Origin: Lutimaribacter degradans
GTDB lineage: Bacteria > Pseudomonadota > Alphaproteobacteria > Rhodobacterales > Rhodobacteraceae
Direction of reading: 5' to 3'
Assembly: GCF_023703375.1 (NCBI RefSeq)
Contig: NZ_JAMQGO010000002.1
Span: forward strand, 248,001 to 312,000
DNA: 64,000 nt
Position numbers and translations under genes: made by a program. How positions within the stretch are numbered: position 1 is the stretch's first letter; every line of letters starts with the position of its first letter. Of the stretch, positions 52,332 to 60,381 are shown piece after piece. The notes beneath the pieces are model-generated. The model did no database searches. It saw only the letters and a list, made by a program, of their open reading frames with translations, and was not told the origin of the DNA.

Positions 52332-53633
52332 TTACATGGCGACGTTGGGTAGCCACACCACCAGCGCGGGGATCGCGATGATGATCGCTACGCGGATGAA
52401 ATCGGCGATGACGAAGGGCGCAGCCCCCTTCCACAGTTCTGTCATGCGAATGTCGGGCTGCACGGCCTTGAGCACGAACAGGTTCATGCCCACGGGCGGG
52501 GTGATCAGGCCCATTTCGACCACCATGACCGCGAATATGCCGAACCACACGAGGTCGATGCCCGCCGCCTGGGCAATGGGCACGAACAACGGCACCGTCA
52601 GCAGCAGCATGGCAAGGCTGTCCATCAGGGTTCCAAGCACCAGATAGATCAGCAGCATCAGCAAGATCACCAGCATCGGCGTGTCGAGAATGCCGGCGAA
52701 CATCCCGGTAAGCGAGAACGGCAAGCCGGACAGGGCCAGGAAGAAGTTGAATATATTGGCCGCGATCAGCACGAGATACAGCGCCCCGCAGGTCATCGCC
52801 GTATTCATCATGGCAGACAGGAAACCCTCGACGCTCAGCCGGCGGGTCAGAACCCCGTAGGCCAGCACCACGGCGGCCCCGATGGCCGCGGTCTCGTTCG
52901 CGGTGAAAACGCCCGAATAAAGCCCGCCCATGATCAGTGCGAATATACCGACGGGCGGCAAAAGCTCTTTCACGACATCGCGGCGTTCGTCGCCTTCGGC
53001 GCGCGCACGCTGCGGCGCGACCGACCAGCCCAGCCAGATCGGCACCCAGATTGCCAGGCAGTAAAGCAGCACGGCCAGAGCGATCGGCCCGGCGGTTGCC
53101 AGCAACAGATCACGGATGGATTGCTCGGCGATGAAGGCATAGATGACCAGAACGGTCGAAGGCGGGATCAGGATGCCCAGCGTCCCGCCCGCCGCCACCG
53201 ACCCGGCGGAAAGCGACTTGGAATACCCGGCCTCGCGCATCTCGGGCAAGGCGATGCGCCCCATCGTCGCCGTTGTCGCCAGCGACGAGCCCGAAATCAT
53301 CCCGAACCCCGCGGATGCCCCGATGGTGGCCAACGCCAGGCCGCCGCGCCGATGCCCGATCAAGATCGACATCGACTGGTACAGCTTGGTCGACAACCCG
53401 CTATGGGCGGCAAGGTTACCCATCATCACGAACAGCGGCAGCATCGTCAGCGTGTAATTGGTCAGGCTGTCCCACACCGTCGTGGCCCCGATGGCCACCG
53501 TCCCCGTAAAGCCGATGATCAGCCCTGAACCGATGATCCCGACAAGCCCCAGCGCAACGGCTACCGGGATCTCGAGGAAAATCATGATGATCGCGGCGGC
53601 GAACCCGACGCCCCCCAGCAGAAGCCCGCTCAA
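52332..53633 (-). CDS. TRAP transporter large permease (DctM family), system 3
   Basis: A 433-residue polytopic membrane protein. Landmarks are MISGSSLATTATMGRIALPE, GGTLGILIPPSTVLVIYAFI and TANETAAIGAAVVLAYGVLT. It overlaps dctQ by four bases and lies 20 bases ahead of dctP. Confidence 0.92.
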   Translation of the reverse strand: MSGLLLGGVGFAAAIIMIFLEIPVAVALGLVGIIGSGLIIGFTGTVAIGATTVWDSLTNYTLTMLPLFVMMGNLAAHSGLSTKLYQSMSILIGHRRGGLALATIGASAGFGMISGSSLATTATMGRIALPEMREAGYSKSLSAGSVAAGGTLGILIPPSTVLVIYAFIAEQSIRDLLLATAGPIALAVLLYCLAIWVPIWLGWSVAPQRARAEGDERRDVVKELLPPVGIFALIMGGLYSGVFTANETAAIGAAVVLAYGVLTRRLSVEGFLSAMMNTAMTCGALYLVLIAANIFNFFLALSGLPFSLTGMFAGILDTPMLVILLMLLIYLVLGTLMDSLAMLLLTVPLFVPIAQAAGIDLVWFGIFAVMVVEMGLITPPVGMNLFVLKAVQPDIRMTELWKGAAPFVIADFIRVAIIIAIPALVVWLPNVAM

Positions 53634-54118
53634 ACCCTGTTCCTTTCAGTGCGCATGGCAAAAAACAGGCCCGCCGTGGCCGCAACAAGGCTGACCCCAA
53701 GCGCGAACGCCACGACCATCAGCAAAAGCGGTTTTGACAGGCCCAGGTCCGCCGTTGTCTCGGGCGAGCCGAGCCTGGACAGCGCGTTGCTGCCGGACAA
53801 CCAAAGAAGAAGCGCGGCAAACACGACCGACGCCACCGCGCCGACGATGCCAAGCGGATAGGCGAACCAGCGGGGAAAAAGCTCGGACAGCAGTTTCGCT
53901 GTCACATGGGTCCGCTGGGCATAGCACACGGGCATCGACAAAAGCGCGCCCAACCCGATGGAAAGCGAGGTCAGCTCGATCGCGGCGGGCACGTTCGAAC
54001 CGGCAACCGCGCGCAACGCGACATCCACGACGGTAACACCGGCCCCGAACAGAAAACAGAACCCCGCCAGGCCCAGCAAACCGTTCGATATGATCCTTTT
54101 CGCGGCCGACCCCGTCAT
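53630..54118 (-). CDS. TRAP transporter small permease (DctQ family), system 3
   Basis: A 162-residue four-helix membrane protein (LGLAGFCFLFGAGVTVVDVA, SMPVCYAQRTHVTAKLLSEL). First gene of TRAP system 3 and, through it, of the ring-cleavage operon. The candidate IclR operator at 54263 is 145 bases upstream of its start. Confidence 0.87.
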   Translation of the reverse strand: MTGSAAKRIISNGLLGLAGFCFLFGAGVTVVDVALRAVAGSNVPAAIELTSLSIGLGALLSMPVCYAQRTHVTAKLLSELFPRWFAYPLGIVGAVASVVFAALLLWLSGSNALSRLGSPETTADLGLSKPLLLMVVAFALGVSLVAATAGLFFAMRTERNRV

Positions 54119-54262
54119 GACACCGGCGCCCCGCAGTCAGGGCGCCCCCATGCCGAAAGGCCCGCGCGAAAGCAATCCGTGCGCATTTCCACTCTGCTCC
54201 TCCCACAAGGTGTCCGAGCAGATAACCCCAAACCATCCCGAACATGGCGTCACGCCGAACAT

Positions 54263-54281
54263 GTGTCCGCCTGACGGACAC
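54263..54281. promoter_or_regulatory. Candidate operator upstream of TRAP system 3
   Basis: Perfect 7-bp arms GTGTCCG and CGGACAC separated by CCTGA. It sits 145 bases upstream of the dctQ start, in a region without genes. A likely ligand is the IclR protein encoded at 47057-47845 at the end of the same catabolic unit. Confidence 0.5.
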
Positions 54282-54607
54282 GCCAATTGATCAGCAGCGG
54301 CTGGCCAAGATGCCAGCCCCGCGCATGGGCGATAAAATGTCTCGGATGAGATGAAATACTGAGGCCACACGGTGATGACCGGCGCGTTTCAGTTCGTTTC
54401 CACGAACAACACAGGGGCCCGCGCGGCCACGGTGTTCGAAATGCCTATATGCGATTGTTCGAGAGGTTTTTGTCGCCACGCACGGCACACCCCAAGTCGA
54501 ATGACCTGATCAATCAAACGCGGCGAGCACGGCAATCAGTCGCGAAATCGCGACCGGGCGCCCGACGATGGCAATGCGGCCATCGGACCAGGTGATTTGG
54601 CCGACAG

Positions 54608-54657
54608 GCCCCTGCGCGGGGCCCGTACCTTACCAAGCAAGGATACTTGCGTGGTAA
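54608..54657 (-). terminator. Two adjacent hairpins after the small ORF at 54668
   Basis: TTACCA, a mismatch, GCAAG (54630-54641) pair with CTTGC, a mismatch, TGGTAA (54646-54657), loop GATA. Next to it GCCCC-N5-GGGGC forms a second stem (54608-54622). Both follow the small ORF's stop by 10-60 bases in its direction of transcription. They may end that short transcript. Confidence 0.5.
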
Positions 54658-54667
54658 CGGGCCATGG

Positions 54668-54916
54668 TCACGTACCTGCCAGGTCGCGTGACTGGTTACG
54701 GAACTGGGCAATGGCCCAGTACATCTTGTTGCGCGCACCCGACACCGATGGGCCGGCGCCGGCCACCAGATCGCGTTGCTTGAACGTCCAGTTCTGGCCG
54801 ATCCGAACCATCCAACGATGACCCTGATCCTTGAAATAGAACGGAACGACCCCATCGATCGTGCCTTTTCCAACAACCTCTTTGGTGTTCTCTTGAATTT
54901 TTACTTTCAAACTCAC
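54668..54916 (-). CDS. Small hypothetical protein, 82 residues
   Basis: An isolated small gene of unknown function. It opens with GTG (54916), with AAGGA eight bases upstream, and encodes SLKVKIQENTKEVVGKGTID and FKDQGHRWMVRIGQNWTFK, a mixed, soluble composition with no signal peptide or membrane segment. The codon use looks coding rather than random GC bias. It is flanked by non-coding DNA and followed by hairpins, suggesting a monocistronic unit. I recognise no family. Confidence 0.5.
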   Translation of the reverse strand: MSLKVKIQENTKEVVGKGTIDGVVPFYFKDQGHRWMVRIGQNWTFKQRDLVAGAGPSVSGARNKMYWAIAQFRNQSRDLAGT

Positions 54917-55118
54917 TTGCTATCCTTCTTTCATTCTTTTCCAACACGATCTGCTGTCCATGCTGGCGCAGACCATGTGCGAAAACTATTCAATTTTCGG
55001 TAAACATGCTGGTCGACGGTCGCTGTGCGACGCGGTCGTCAAGCTGGTTTCCCAATCAACATAGAGGCGATGCCCTGCATTGTCCACCTTGTGCGCCCCC
55101 GGCCACACGGCGGAATAT

Positions 55119-56381
55119 CTATCCGACCAGCCATAGGCTCAGGGCGCCGGCCGCGATGGTTGCGAGGTAAATCACCCCGACACGCAGGCCCAGGCCCCCA
55201 TTTCCTGCAAACAACGAGATACCGGCTTTCACGATCGTGTTGACAGATGCCGCTATGAAAATGGCGACGGCCCCGTCCACCAAGGGAAGATCCTGGTCAA
55301 TCAGCCGCGACACCGAGATGGTCAGCGCATCGACATCGGTGATGCCTGAAAAGGCAGCGGCGGCGAAAACCCCTTCGCTGCCAAGCCATTCTCGCAGGTA
55401 GTGAACGGCGATCAACACCACCGCCAGCACTGCACCGAACCCCAAGGCGGTTTTCAGGGCAAGAGGGTTGCCAATCTCGGGGATTTCGTCATGCAAGGCC
55501 CTTTCCCCACCGGCAAAGACTTGCGTCAGCCCGGCACCGGCAAGCCCGGTCGCGGCCATCGTGACCATCGGCCAGACGAGCGGCGCGACCAGCGCGGGCT
55601 CGAACACCGCGACAAGCGCGACAATGCGCAGGAATGTCACCGAACCCGCGATCACGATCCCGGCCGCCGCGATTTGAGACAAGGAACCATCCCCCCGGAC
55701 AAGGCGGGCAAGCGCCAGCGTCGTCGAGGTAGATGATGCAAGGCCGCCGAACAATCCGGTTGCAAGGATACCAAAGCGCGCACCGGCGATGCGGATCGCA
55801 AGGTACCCAACGAAAGACAGCGCGGCCACGATCACCACCGCCCACCACAGCTCGTACGGGTTGAGCACCTCACCGGGGCCATACCCCTGGTCTGGCAGCA
55901 ACGGCAGGATCACCACCGAGATCAACGCGAGTTTGAACAGCGATTCCAGTTCGAACCGCTCGATCTGCCCGACCCAATGGTGCAGGGTGGGTTTCATCGA
56001 CAACAGTATCGCCGCAACGACGGCCACCGCCGCCACCGGCGCCATTTCCCCGATGACCGAGGCCGCGCCCAGCGCAAAGGTAAGCATGAGGGCGATTTCC
56101 GTCGTAAGGCCCAGGTCATCGTCTTCGCGCAGCCTGAGCCAATAGCTGAGTGCCAGAAGCCCGCCGAGCGCAAGCAGGGCGAAAGCCGGGAATGATGGTG
56201 CGATCAGATCGGCCAACCAACCGCTGACCCCACCCAACATGCCGGTCAAGGCAAAGGTGCGGATCCCTGCAATGCGGTCGCCCTCGTCCTCGGTGCGACC
56301 GTGCCACCCGCGCTCAAGACCCAGCAACAGGCCAATGGCCAGTGCCAACCCCAAGCGCAGGAATATCTCGAACTCAGGCAT
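55119..56381 (-). CDS. MgtC/SapB family membrane protein with DUF4010 domain
   Basis: A 420-residue inner-membrane protein. The N-terminal MgtC/SapB module (LRLGLALAIGLLLGLERGWH, GIRTFALTGMLGGVSGWLAD) has the conserved ERGW and RTF motifs, and a DUF4010 module follows (SLFKLALISVVILPLLPDQG, FGGLASSTSTTLALARLVRG, GITDVDALTISVSRL). Members are thought to affect ion or stress balance but are poorly characterised. The ATG at 56381 overlaps the preceding small ORF by eight bases and has no good ribosome site of its own, hinting at coupled translation. Confidence 0.88.
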   Translation of the reverse strand: MPEFEIFLRLGLALAIGLLLGLERGWHGRTEDEGDRIAGIRTFALTGMLGGVSGWLADLIAPSFPAFALLALGGLLALSYWLRLREDDDLGLTTEIALMLTFALGAASVIGEMAPVAAVAVVAAILLSMKPTLHHWVGQIERFELESLFKLALISVVILPLLPDQGYGPGEVLNPYELWWAVVIVAALSFVGYLAIRIAGARFGILATGLFGGLASSTSTTLALARLVRGDGSLSQIAAAGIVIAGSVTFLRIVALVAVFEPALVAPLVWPMVTMAATGLAGAGLTQVFAGGERALHDEIPEIGNPLALKTALGFGAVLAVVLIAVHYLREWLGSEGVFAAAAFSGITDVDALTISVSRLIDQDLPLVDGAVAIFIAASVNTIVKAGISLFAGNGGLGLRVGVIYLATIAAGALSLWLVG

Positions 56382-56616
56382 CGGCAAGGCGCTTTATCTT
56401 TGGGAATTGAGCTGGCTCCACAGCCCCCAACTTACCTTGAAGATACATGGCGGCCAGAACGAGCTTGGGCGAGAGGCCATGCGCAAACCGTTCGCCTACG
56501 CGGTTGGACCGGTGGTTCTTGGCCAAATTCACGCAGAACGCGGGTGCTGGACCGCGCTTGGGCTGTCCAGGAAAATCGGTCAGTCGCCGGGTCTCGAACT
56601 CTCTTTCAGTCGTCAT
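56374..56616 (-). CDS. Possible small protein, 80 residues, coupled to the MgtC-like gene
   Basis: A reading frame beginning at ATG 56616 (or TTG 56622), starting TTEREFETRRLTDFPG and ending LQGKLGAVEPAQFPKIKRLA. The end overlaps the MgtC-like start by eight bases. The ribosome site is weak and the third-position GC is lower than in neighbouring genes, so this is either a small coupled gene or a chance frame. No family recognised. Confidence 0.33.
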   Translation of the reverse strand: MTTEREFETRRLTDFPGQPKRGPAPAFCVNLAKNHRSNRVGERFAHGLSPKLVLAAMYLQGKLGAVEPAQFPKIKRLADA

Positions 56617-56646
56617 CTTCAAGTTTTCTTGCTGCCATTGCTCGTT

Positions 56647-57270
56647 TCATGCAACCGTCGTTGTCGCATCGACTTTCATGATTTCAAAGACGGCCATCTG
56701 GCTTGCGCCGCCAAGATCGGGATGACGGCCCGCGATATCCTTGACCCGTGCAACGTAACCCGCCGCCTTGGCCGCACGCGTGCACCAGCGCCGAAATTGC
56801 GCGCGGTCCCATTCGAAGCGGTGATCGGGGTGGCGCATCCGGTGCGCTGGCACGCCAAGCAACCTGTTGAATTCCGAGTTCGGTGTCGTGATCACAACCG
56901 TTTGCGGCCGCAACTTGTGAAAAAGGGCATGCTCCAGCTTGGAAAGCCGGTCGGGGGCGATATGTTCGATCGTCTCGACAAGAATTGCGCAGTCGAACCC
57001 GGCCAGATCAGGCGCAGCCTCGGTCATGGATGCCTCGCGCAGGTCAATATGCGGGATCACGCTTTCGCAGCCGGCCAGCCTGTTGCGCAAACGGTCAAGA
57101 GAGGCGCGGCAGATGTCGAGCCCGACCAGCTCTGTCAAGGAAGGGTCGGCCGCGAGTCGCACGAACAGGTCACCGTCACCACAGCCAAGGTCGAGCACCC
57201 GGGCAGCACCGCTGTCACGCACGACACCGGCCACCGCCTTGAGCCGTTCCTCATGCATCCACGTGGTCAT
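56647..57270 (-). CDS. Hen1-type RNA 3'-terminal 2'-O-methyltransferase domain protein
   Basis: A 207-residue SAM-dependent methyltransferase closely following the catalytic domain of bacterial Hen1. The SAM motif VLDLGCGDGDLF is at about residues 25-36, the metal-binding set Glu99, Glu102, His103 in LVETIEH and His150 (or His147) in RHPDHRFEW, plus ITTPNSEFN and GASQMAVF. Bacterial Hen1 normally has an extra N-terminal domain and acts with the Pnkp repair enzyme; neither is here. It starts at 57270, overlapping the upstream methyltransferase gene by four bases, which argues for a shared function. Confidence 0.8.
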   Translation of the reverse strand: MTTWMHEERLKAVAGVVRDSGAARVLDLGCGDGDLFVRLAADPSLTELVGLDICRASLDRLRNRLAGCESVIPHIDLREASMTEAAPDLAGFDCAILVETIEHIAPDRLSKLEHALFHKLRPQTVVITTPNSEFNRLLGVPAHRMRHPDHRFEWDRAQFRRWCTRAAKAAGYVARVKDIAGRHPDLGGASQMAVFEIMKVDATTTVA

Positions 57271-57956
57271 TGCCGTGCCTCGGGGCACTGCATAAATGCC
57301 ACATCCTTGATTGGAACCTCGCAGCGCCACCCCTTGCGGCCCGCGAGATACCGAAACGTATCTTCGCGATAGAACACGACATGCGTGGGGTCCTTGCGGT
57401 AATACCAGTTTGCAAATCGTGCGTCGTCGGTCTGAAAACACGTCATGATGGCAAGCCATCCACCGGGGCGAACCAACCCGAACAACCGGTCGAACTCGCT
57501 TGCCGGATGATGAAAATGCTCGGCCACCTCGGTGCAGGTGACAAAATCGTAGGTCCGGTTCAACGGTGCCGGATCGGGTGCAAAAAACGGGTCGAAAAGA
57601 GCCACCTCATGCCCTGCCTCGCGCAGCATATGCGCCAGTGCCGGGCCCGGGCCGCACCCGTAATCCAGCCCTTGAGAGTCGGGCGCAAGCCGCGTCATCA
57701 GCGGATCAGCCAGCTTTGACAGGAACCGGCGATAGCGCGGATCGCCCGGGTCATTTTCGTGCAGCAGATATGTCGTTTTCTCGGCATCGCGCGACGGGTG
57801 CCTGACAGGATCAAGGAAACGTGCCTGACAGGTCGGGCACCGAAAATAGTCATACCCGTCGGCTTGCAGGAAATGCGGCGCGGGCGCGGTGCAGACCGGG
57901 CACGCGCTATCCGTGACAGGATTTGCCGGCGTGGTCTGCGGGCCGTCCGGCATCAT
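57267..57956 (-). CDS. Class I SAM-dependent methyltransferase with N-terminal zinc ribbon
   Basis: A 229-residue protein. Four cysteines (19, 22, 40, 43; CPVC and CPTC) form a zinc ribbon, followed by a Rossmann methyltransferase with LDYGCGPGPALAHML as the SAM motif, DFVTCTEVAEHF and PGGWLAIMTCF. The acceptor is unknown. It overlaps its neighbours by four bases on both sides, making a three-gene coupled unit with the spermidine-synthase-like and Hen1-like genes. Confidence 0.8.
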   Translation of the reverse strand: MMPDGPQTTPANPVTDSACPVCTAPAPHFLQADGYDYFRCPTCQARFLDPVRHPSRDAEKTTYLLHENDPGDPRYRRFLSKLADPLMTRLAPDSQGLDYGCGPGPALAHMLREAGHEVALFDPFFAPDPAPLNRTYDFVTCTEVAEHFHHPASEFDRLFGLVRPGGWLAIMTCFQTDDARFANWYYRKDPTHVVFYREDTFRYLAGRKGWRCEVPIKDVAFMQCPEARQ

Positions 57957-58672
57957 TCCTTATCTGCCCTTGCCAAGTAGACCGTTTGGGTGAACGGCTT
58001 GCCGGTCAACGGGTTGTCAAAGGTCACGGGTTCGGCCCAGGCCTCGGGAAAGGCCGCGCGCAGGCGGTCGAGAAAGCGTTGATCGGTGACCTTGTCCGAC
58101 CACAGCCCAAAGACGCCGCCGGGTTTCAGGTAACGCTTGAGCGCGCGCAATCCTTCCGGGTGATAGAAACTGTCGCTGCGCTCATCCAGCAGATGATCGG
58201 GCGCATGGTCGATATCGGCAAGGATCGCATCGAACCGGCGGCCCGGGTTCCCCGGGTCGAACCCATCGCCCGCAGCCATGGCAAAGAAATCGCCTTCGGT
58301 CATGCGGCAACGGAGGTCGTCGATCAGCCGTGTTCCCATCGGAAGAATACCGTTTTCGTGCCACTCTATGACCGGTGCAAGATACTCGATCACGCGAAGG
58401 TCGGTGACACGGGACGCGGATAAAACCGCCCCTGCCGTGTAGCCAAGCCCCAGCCCGCCTACGACGATTTCAAGATTTTCCCCTTGGCACGCCGCGACCC
58501 CCAGCCGCCCAAGGGCAACCTCGGAGGCCGTGAAATGGCTGGTCATCAGAAAATCCTGCCCCAACATGATTTCCCAAACATCCACGCCAAGGCGCAGATC
58601 GCGGCGCCGACGCAGGCTGAGGGCGCCGATTGGCGTTGGGCAATAGTCGAGTTCTTCAAAGAATGCGCTCAT
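57953..58672 (-). CDS. Spermidine-synthase-like Rossmann-fold protein
   Basis: A 239-residue protein resembling the spermine/spermidine synthase family: N-terminal strands ending in GQDFLMTSHFTASEVALGRL, the nucleotide-binding LEIVVGGLGLGYTAGAVL, LRVIEYLAPVIEWHENG and the FDAILADIDHAPDHLL loop in which the catalytic Asp is usually found. In this group aminopropyl transfer is not certain; several members are simply annotated as SAM-binding. First gene of the three-gene unit. Confidence 0.78.
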   Translation of the reverse strand: MSAFFEELDYCPTPIGALSLRRRRDLRLGVDVWEIMLGQDFLMTSHFTASEVALGRLGVAACQGENLEIVVGGLGLGYTAGAVLSASRVTDLRVIEYLAPVIEWHENGILPMGTRLIDDLRCRMTEGDFFAMAAGDGFDPGNPGRRFDAILADIDHAPDHLLDERSDSFYHPEGLRALKRYLKPGGVFGLWSDKVTDQRFLDRLRAAFPEAWAEPVTFDNPLTGKPFTQTVYLARADKE

Positions 58673-58990
58673 GTCCTGCCCGTTTCAAAAGGTGCGGCAT
58701 CCGGTCTGTCGGACCCTGAATACCCCTTTGTCAGCGAGATCGGTGCAAAATTCAATCTGGTCCCTGTTTACCAAGCCAGATCGCCACGCCTTGACGGCCT
58801 GGGCGCTCTGCGGCCCCGCCAATCAAGGCGCCGTGAAGGGTGCATGGGCCGCACCTCCGATTGGTTGCGTGGCATTGTCCCTCTCGCTAATGTCCGACAC
58901 ATTGACACTGGCGTGTTTCGGTGGGGCACGGTTTCGCCCGGGGACTAATCCCAAACAATAAAAGAAGATGGCGGCAGTCAGGAAAAACCG
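58673..58990. other. Divergent spacer between methyltransferase unit and M23 gene
   Basis: About 318 bases. A plus-strand frame of 96 codons (58671-58961) is present but has no recognisable family and overlaps the upstream gene start; I leave it out. The palindrome AATGT-N5-ACATT is at 58889-58903. Otherwise I see only presumed promoter sequence. Confidence 0.45.
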
Positions 58991-60316
58991 ATGAGATTAA
59001 GGTATTGGACGGCACTGATCCTTGTTGTCTGTGCCGGCGCGGTCCTGACGGTTCGTCAGGAACAGGAGAGTCACACGCCCGAAGAGCCGGGCGGCACACC
59101 CGCGGCGCAGGTGCAAAACAGCGAAGAGCCGCTGCAATCGACCGCCCCTGACCATGAACAAGAAGAGCCGGCCGCCCCGCCCCCGGCAGAGGGAAAACTC
59201 AAGGCCGCAGAAAAGCCCGGCCTGCGGCCCTCTGATGATGATGCCGTCAAATGGTCGCGCATCGTGAGCCCGGGCGAAAGCCTTGACATGCTGCTTGCCA
59301 AGGCGGGGCTCGGCGCCGCAATCCGTGCACAGGTGTCCGACGCGCTCGGGGCCGAGTTCGATCTCAGGAAACTGAAACCGGGCCACCGGCTTGACCTTGA
59401 GCTGGAACAAGACGGATCGCCGCGCATGGCAACGCTTGAAATTGACAACGGCGTCAATATCCAGGCCGCTTTCGGAACGGCGCCATCGGTAAAGGTACTG
59501 CCCCCCGAGCTTGAAACCGTGCGCCAAGCCGCCGAAACCGAGATCGGAACATCGATATATGCCGCGCTGGACAGCGCCGGCATCCCGACCCGTTTTGCCA
59601 CTGACCTGGAACTGATTTTCGCAGGAACGCTCGATCTGCAGCGCGAACTTGCAGGTGGCGAGCGTCTTCGCATCGTCTGGCGAGAGAACCGGCTGGACGA
59701 CCGCGTTATCGGTGACCCGATGATAGATTTTGCCGAGCTCGAAATGGGCGAGACGCGGTATGAGATCGTATGGCCAGACGACGAGTCCGTGCGCAACAGC
59801 ATCTTCAAGGATGGTCAACCTTTGCTGGCGTTCGATCAACCGATCCGCGGGGCGCGCCTCAGTTCGCCGTTCGGACTGCGCAAGCACCCGGTCCATGGCA
59901 GCGTACGGATGCATCACGGCGTGGATTTCTCTGCCGAGCACGGGGCCACGGTTCAAGCGACACAGTCGGGGCGCGTTTCATTCATCGGGCGTCGCAGCGG
60001 CTACGGCATGATGATCGAGATCGAGCACGCGCAAGATATCCAAACCGTCTACGCGCATTTGAGCGCGGTGAACGAAGCCCTGGAAGTCGGCCAACGGGTC
60101 GCGGCCGGCGACGATATCGGCAATGTCGGATCAACAGGCACGTCAACGGCACCTCATCTTCATTACGAAGTGGTCGTCAAAGGCCGCGCCGTCCCTCCGC
60201 TTACCGATACGCGCCTGCCGGGGTTAAGCGATCGAAAGCCGAACCACCGGAATACCTCGGTCTTGATCGAGACCGCTCGTGATCAGCTTGCGCAATTGCT
60301 GGCAACAGACGGGTAG
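58991..60316 (+). CDS. M23 family metallopeptidase (LytM-type)
   Basis: A 441-residue exported or membrane-anchored cell-wall endopeptidase. A single N-terminal hydrophobic segment (TALILVVCAGAVLTV) and an acidic Pro/Glu-rich linker lead to an OapA/LysM-like middle domain and the C-terminal M23 domain: SPFGLRKHP, MHHGVDFSAEHG with the zinc ligands His and Asp, and HLHYEVVVKG with the catalytic and ligand His. Residues needed for activity all appear present. AGGA precedes the ATG. Monocistronic. Confidence 0.92.
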   Translation: MRLRYWTALILVVCAGAVLTVRQEQESHTPEEPGGTPAAQVQNSEEPLQSTAPDHEQEEPAAPPPAEGKLKAAEKPGLRPSDDDAVKWSRIVSPGESLDMLLAKAGLGAAIRAQVSDALGAEFDLRKLKPGHRLDLELEQDGSPRMATLEIDNGVNIQAAFGTAPSVKVLPPELETVRQAAETEIGTSIYAALDSAGIPTRFATDLELIFAGTLDLQRELAGGERLRIVWRENRLDDRVIGDPMIDFAELEMGETRYEIVWPDDESVRNSIFKDGQPLLAFDQPIRGARLSSPFGLRKHPVHGSVRMHHGVDFSAEHGATVQATQSGRVSFIGRRSGYGMMIEIEHAQDIQTVYAHLSAVNEALEVGQRVAAGDDIGNVGSTGTSTAPHLHYEVVVKGRAVPPLTDTRLPGLSDRKPNHRNTSVLIETARDQLAQLLATDG

Positions 60317-60334
60317 CATCTTGCGGACGCAAGG

Positions 60335-60352
60335 AACTGGCCAAGGCCAGTT
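60335..60352. terminator. Hairpin between convergent M23 and deacetylase genes
   Basis: A perfect 8-bp stem AACTGGCC and GGCCAGTT separated by AA, in the 65-base space between two convergent genes. No T-run. Confidence 0.4.
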
Positions 60353-60381
60353 ACCGGGCAAGGTCGGAAACCCCGGTGGTG

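Larger units (their letters stand above)
54119..54667. other. Gene-poor stretch upstream of TRAP system 3
   Basis: About 550 bases without a convincing gene; the open frames are shadows. It contains the inverted repeat at 54263-54281 (separate entry) and two hairpins at 54608-54657 that follow a small ORF (separate entries). The promoter of TRAP system 3 must lie here. Confidence 0.5.

Noticed and set aside
54119..55118. Searched for tRNA, small RNA gene, IS end or CRISPR repeats in the longest gene-poor stretch.
   Set aside because: No cloverleaf, terminal inverted repeat with a transposase, target duplication or regularly spaced repeat was seen; only the features listed.
58889..58903. AATGT-N5-ACATT, with the same arms as the GntR operator.
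   Set aside because: The spacer is five rather than two bases, so the half-sites are out of phase with the four regulon copies; it precedes an unrelated cell-wall peptidase gene.
58671..58961. A 96-codon plus-strand frame upstream of the M23 gene.
   Set aside because: No ribosome site, overlaps the start of the divergent gene, and no recognisable family; recorded only in the spacer entry.
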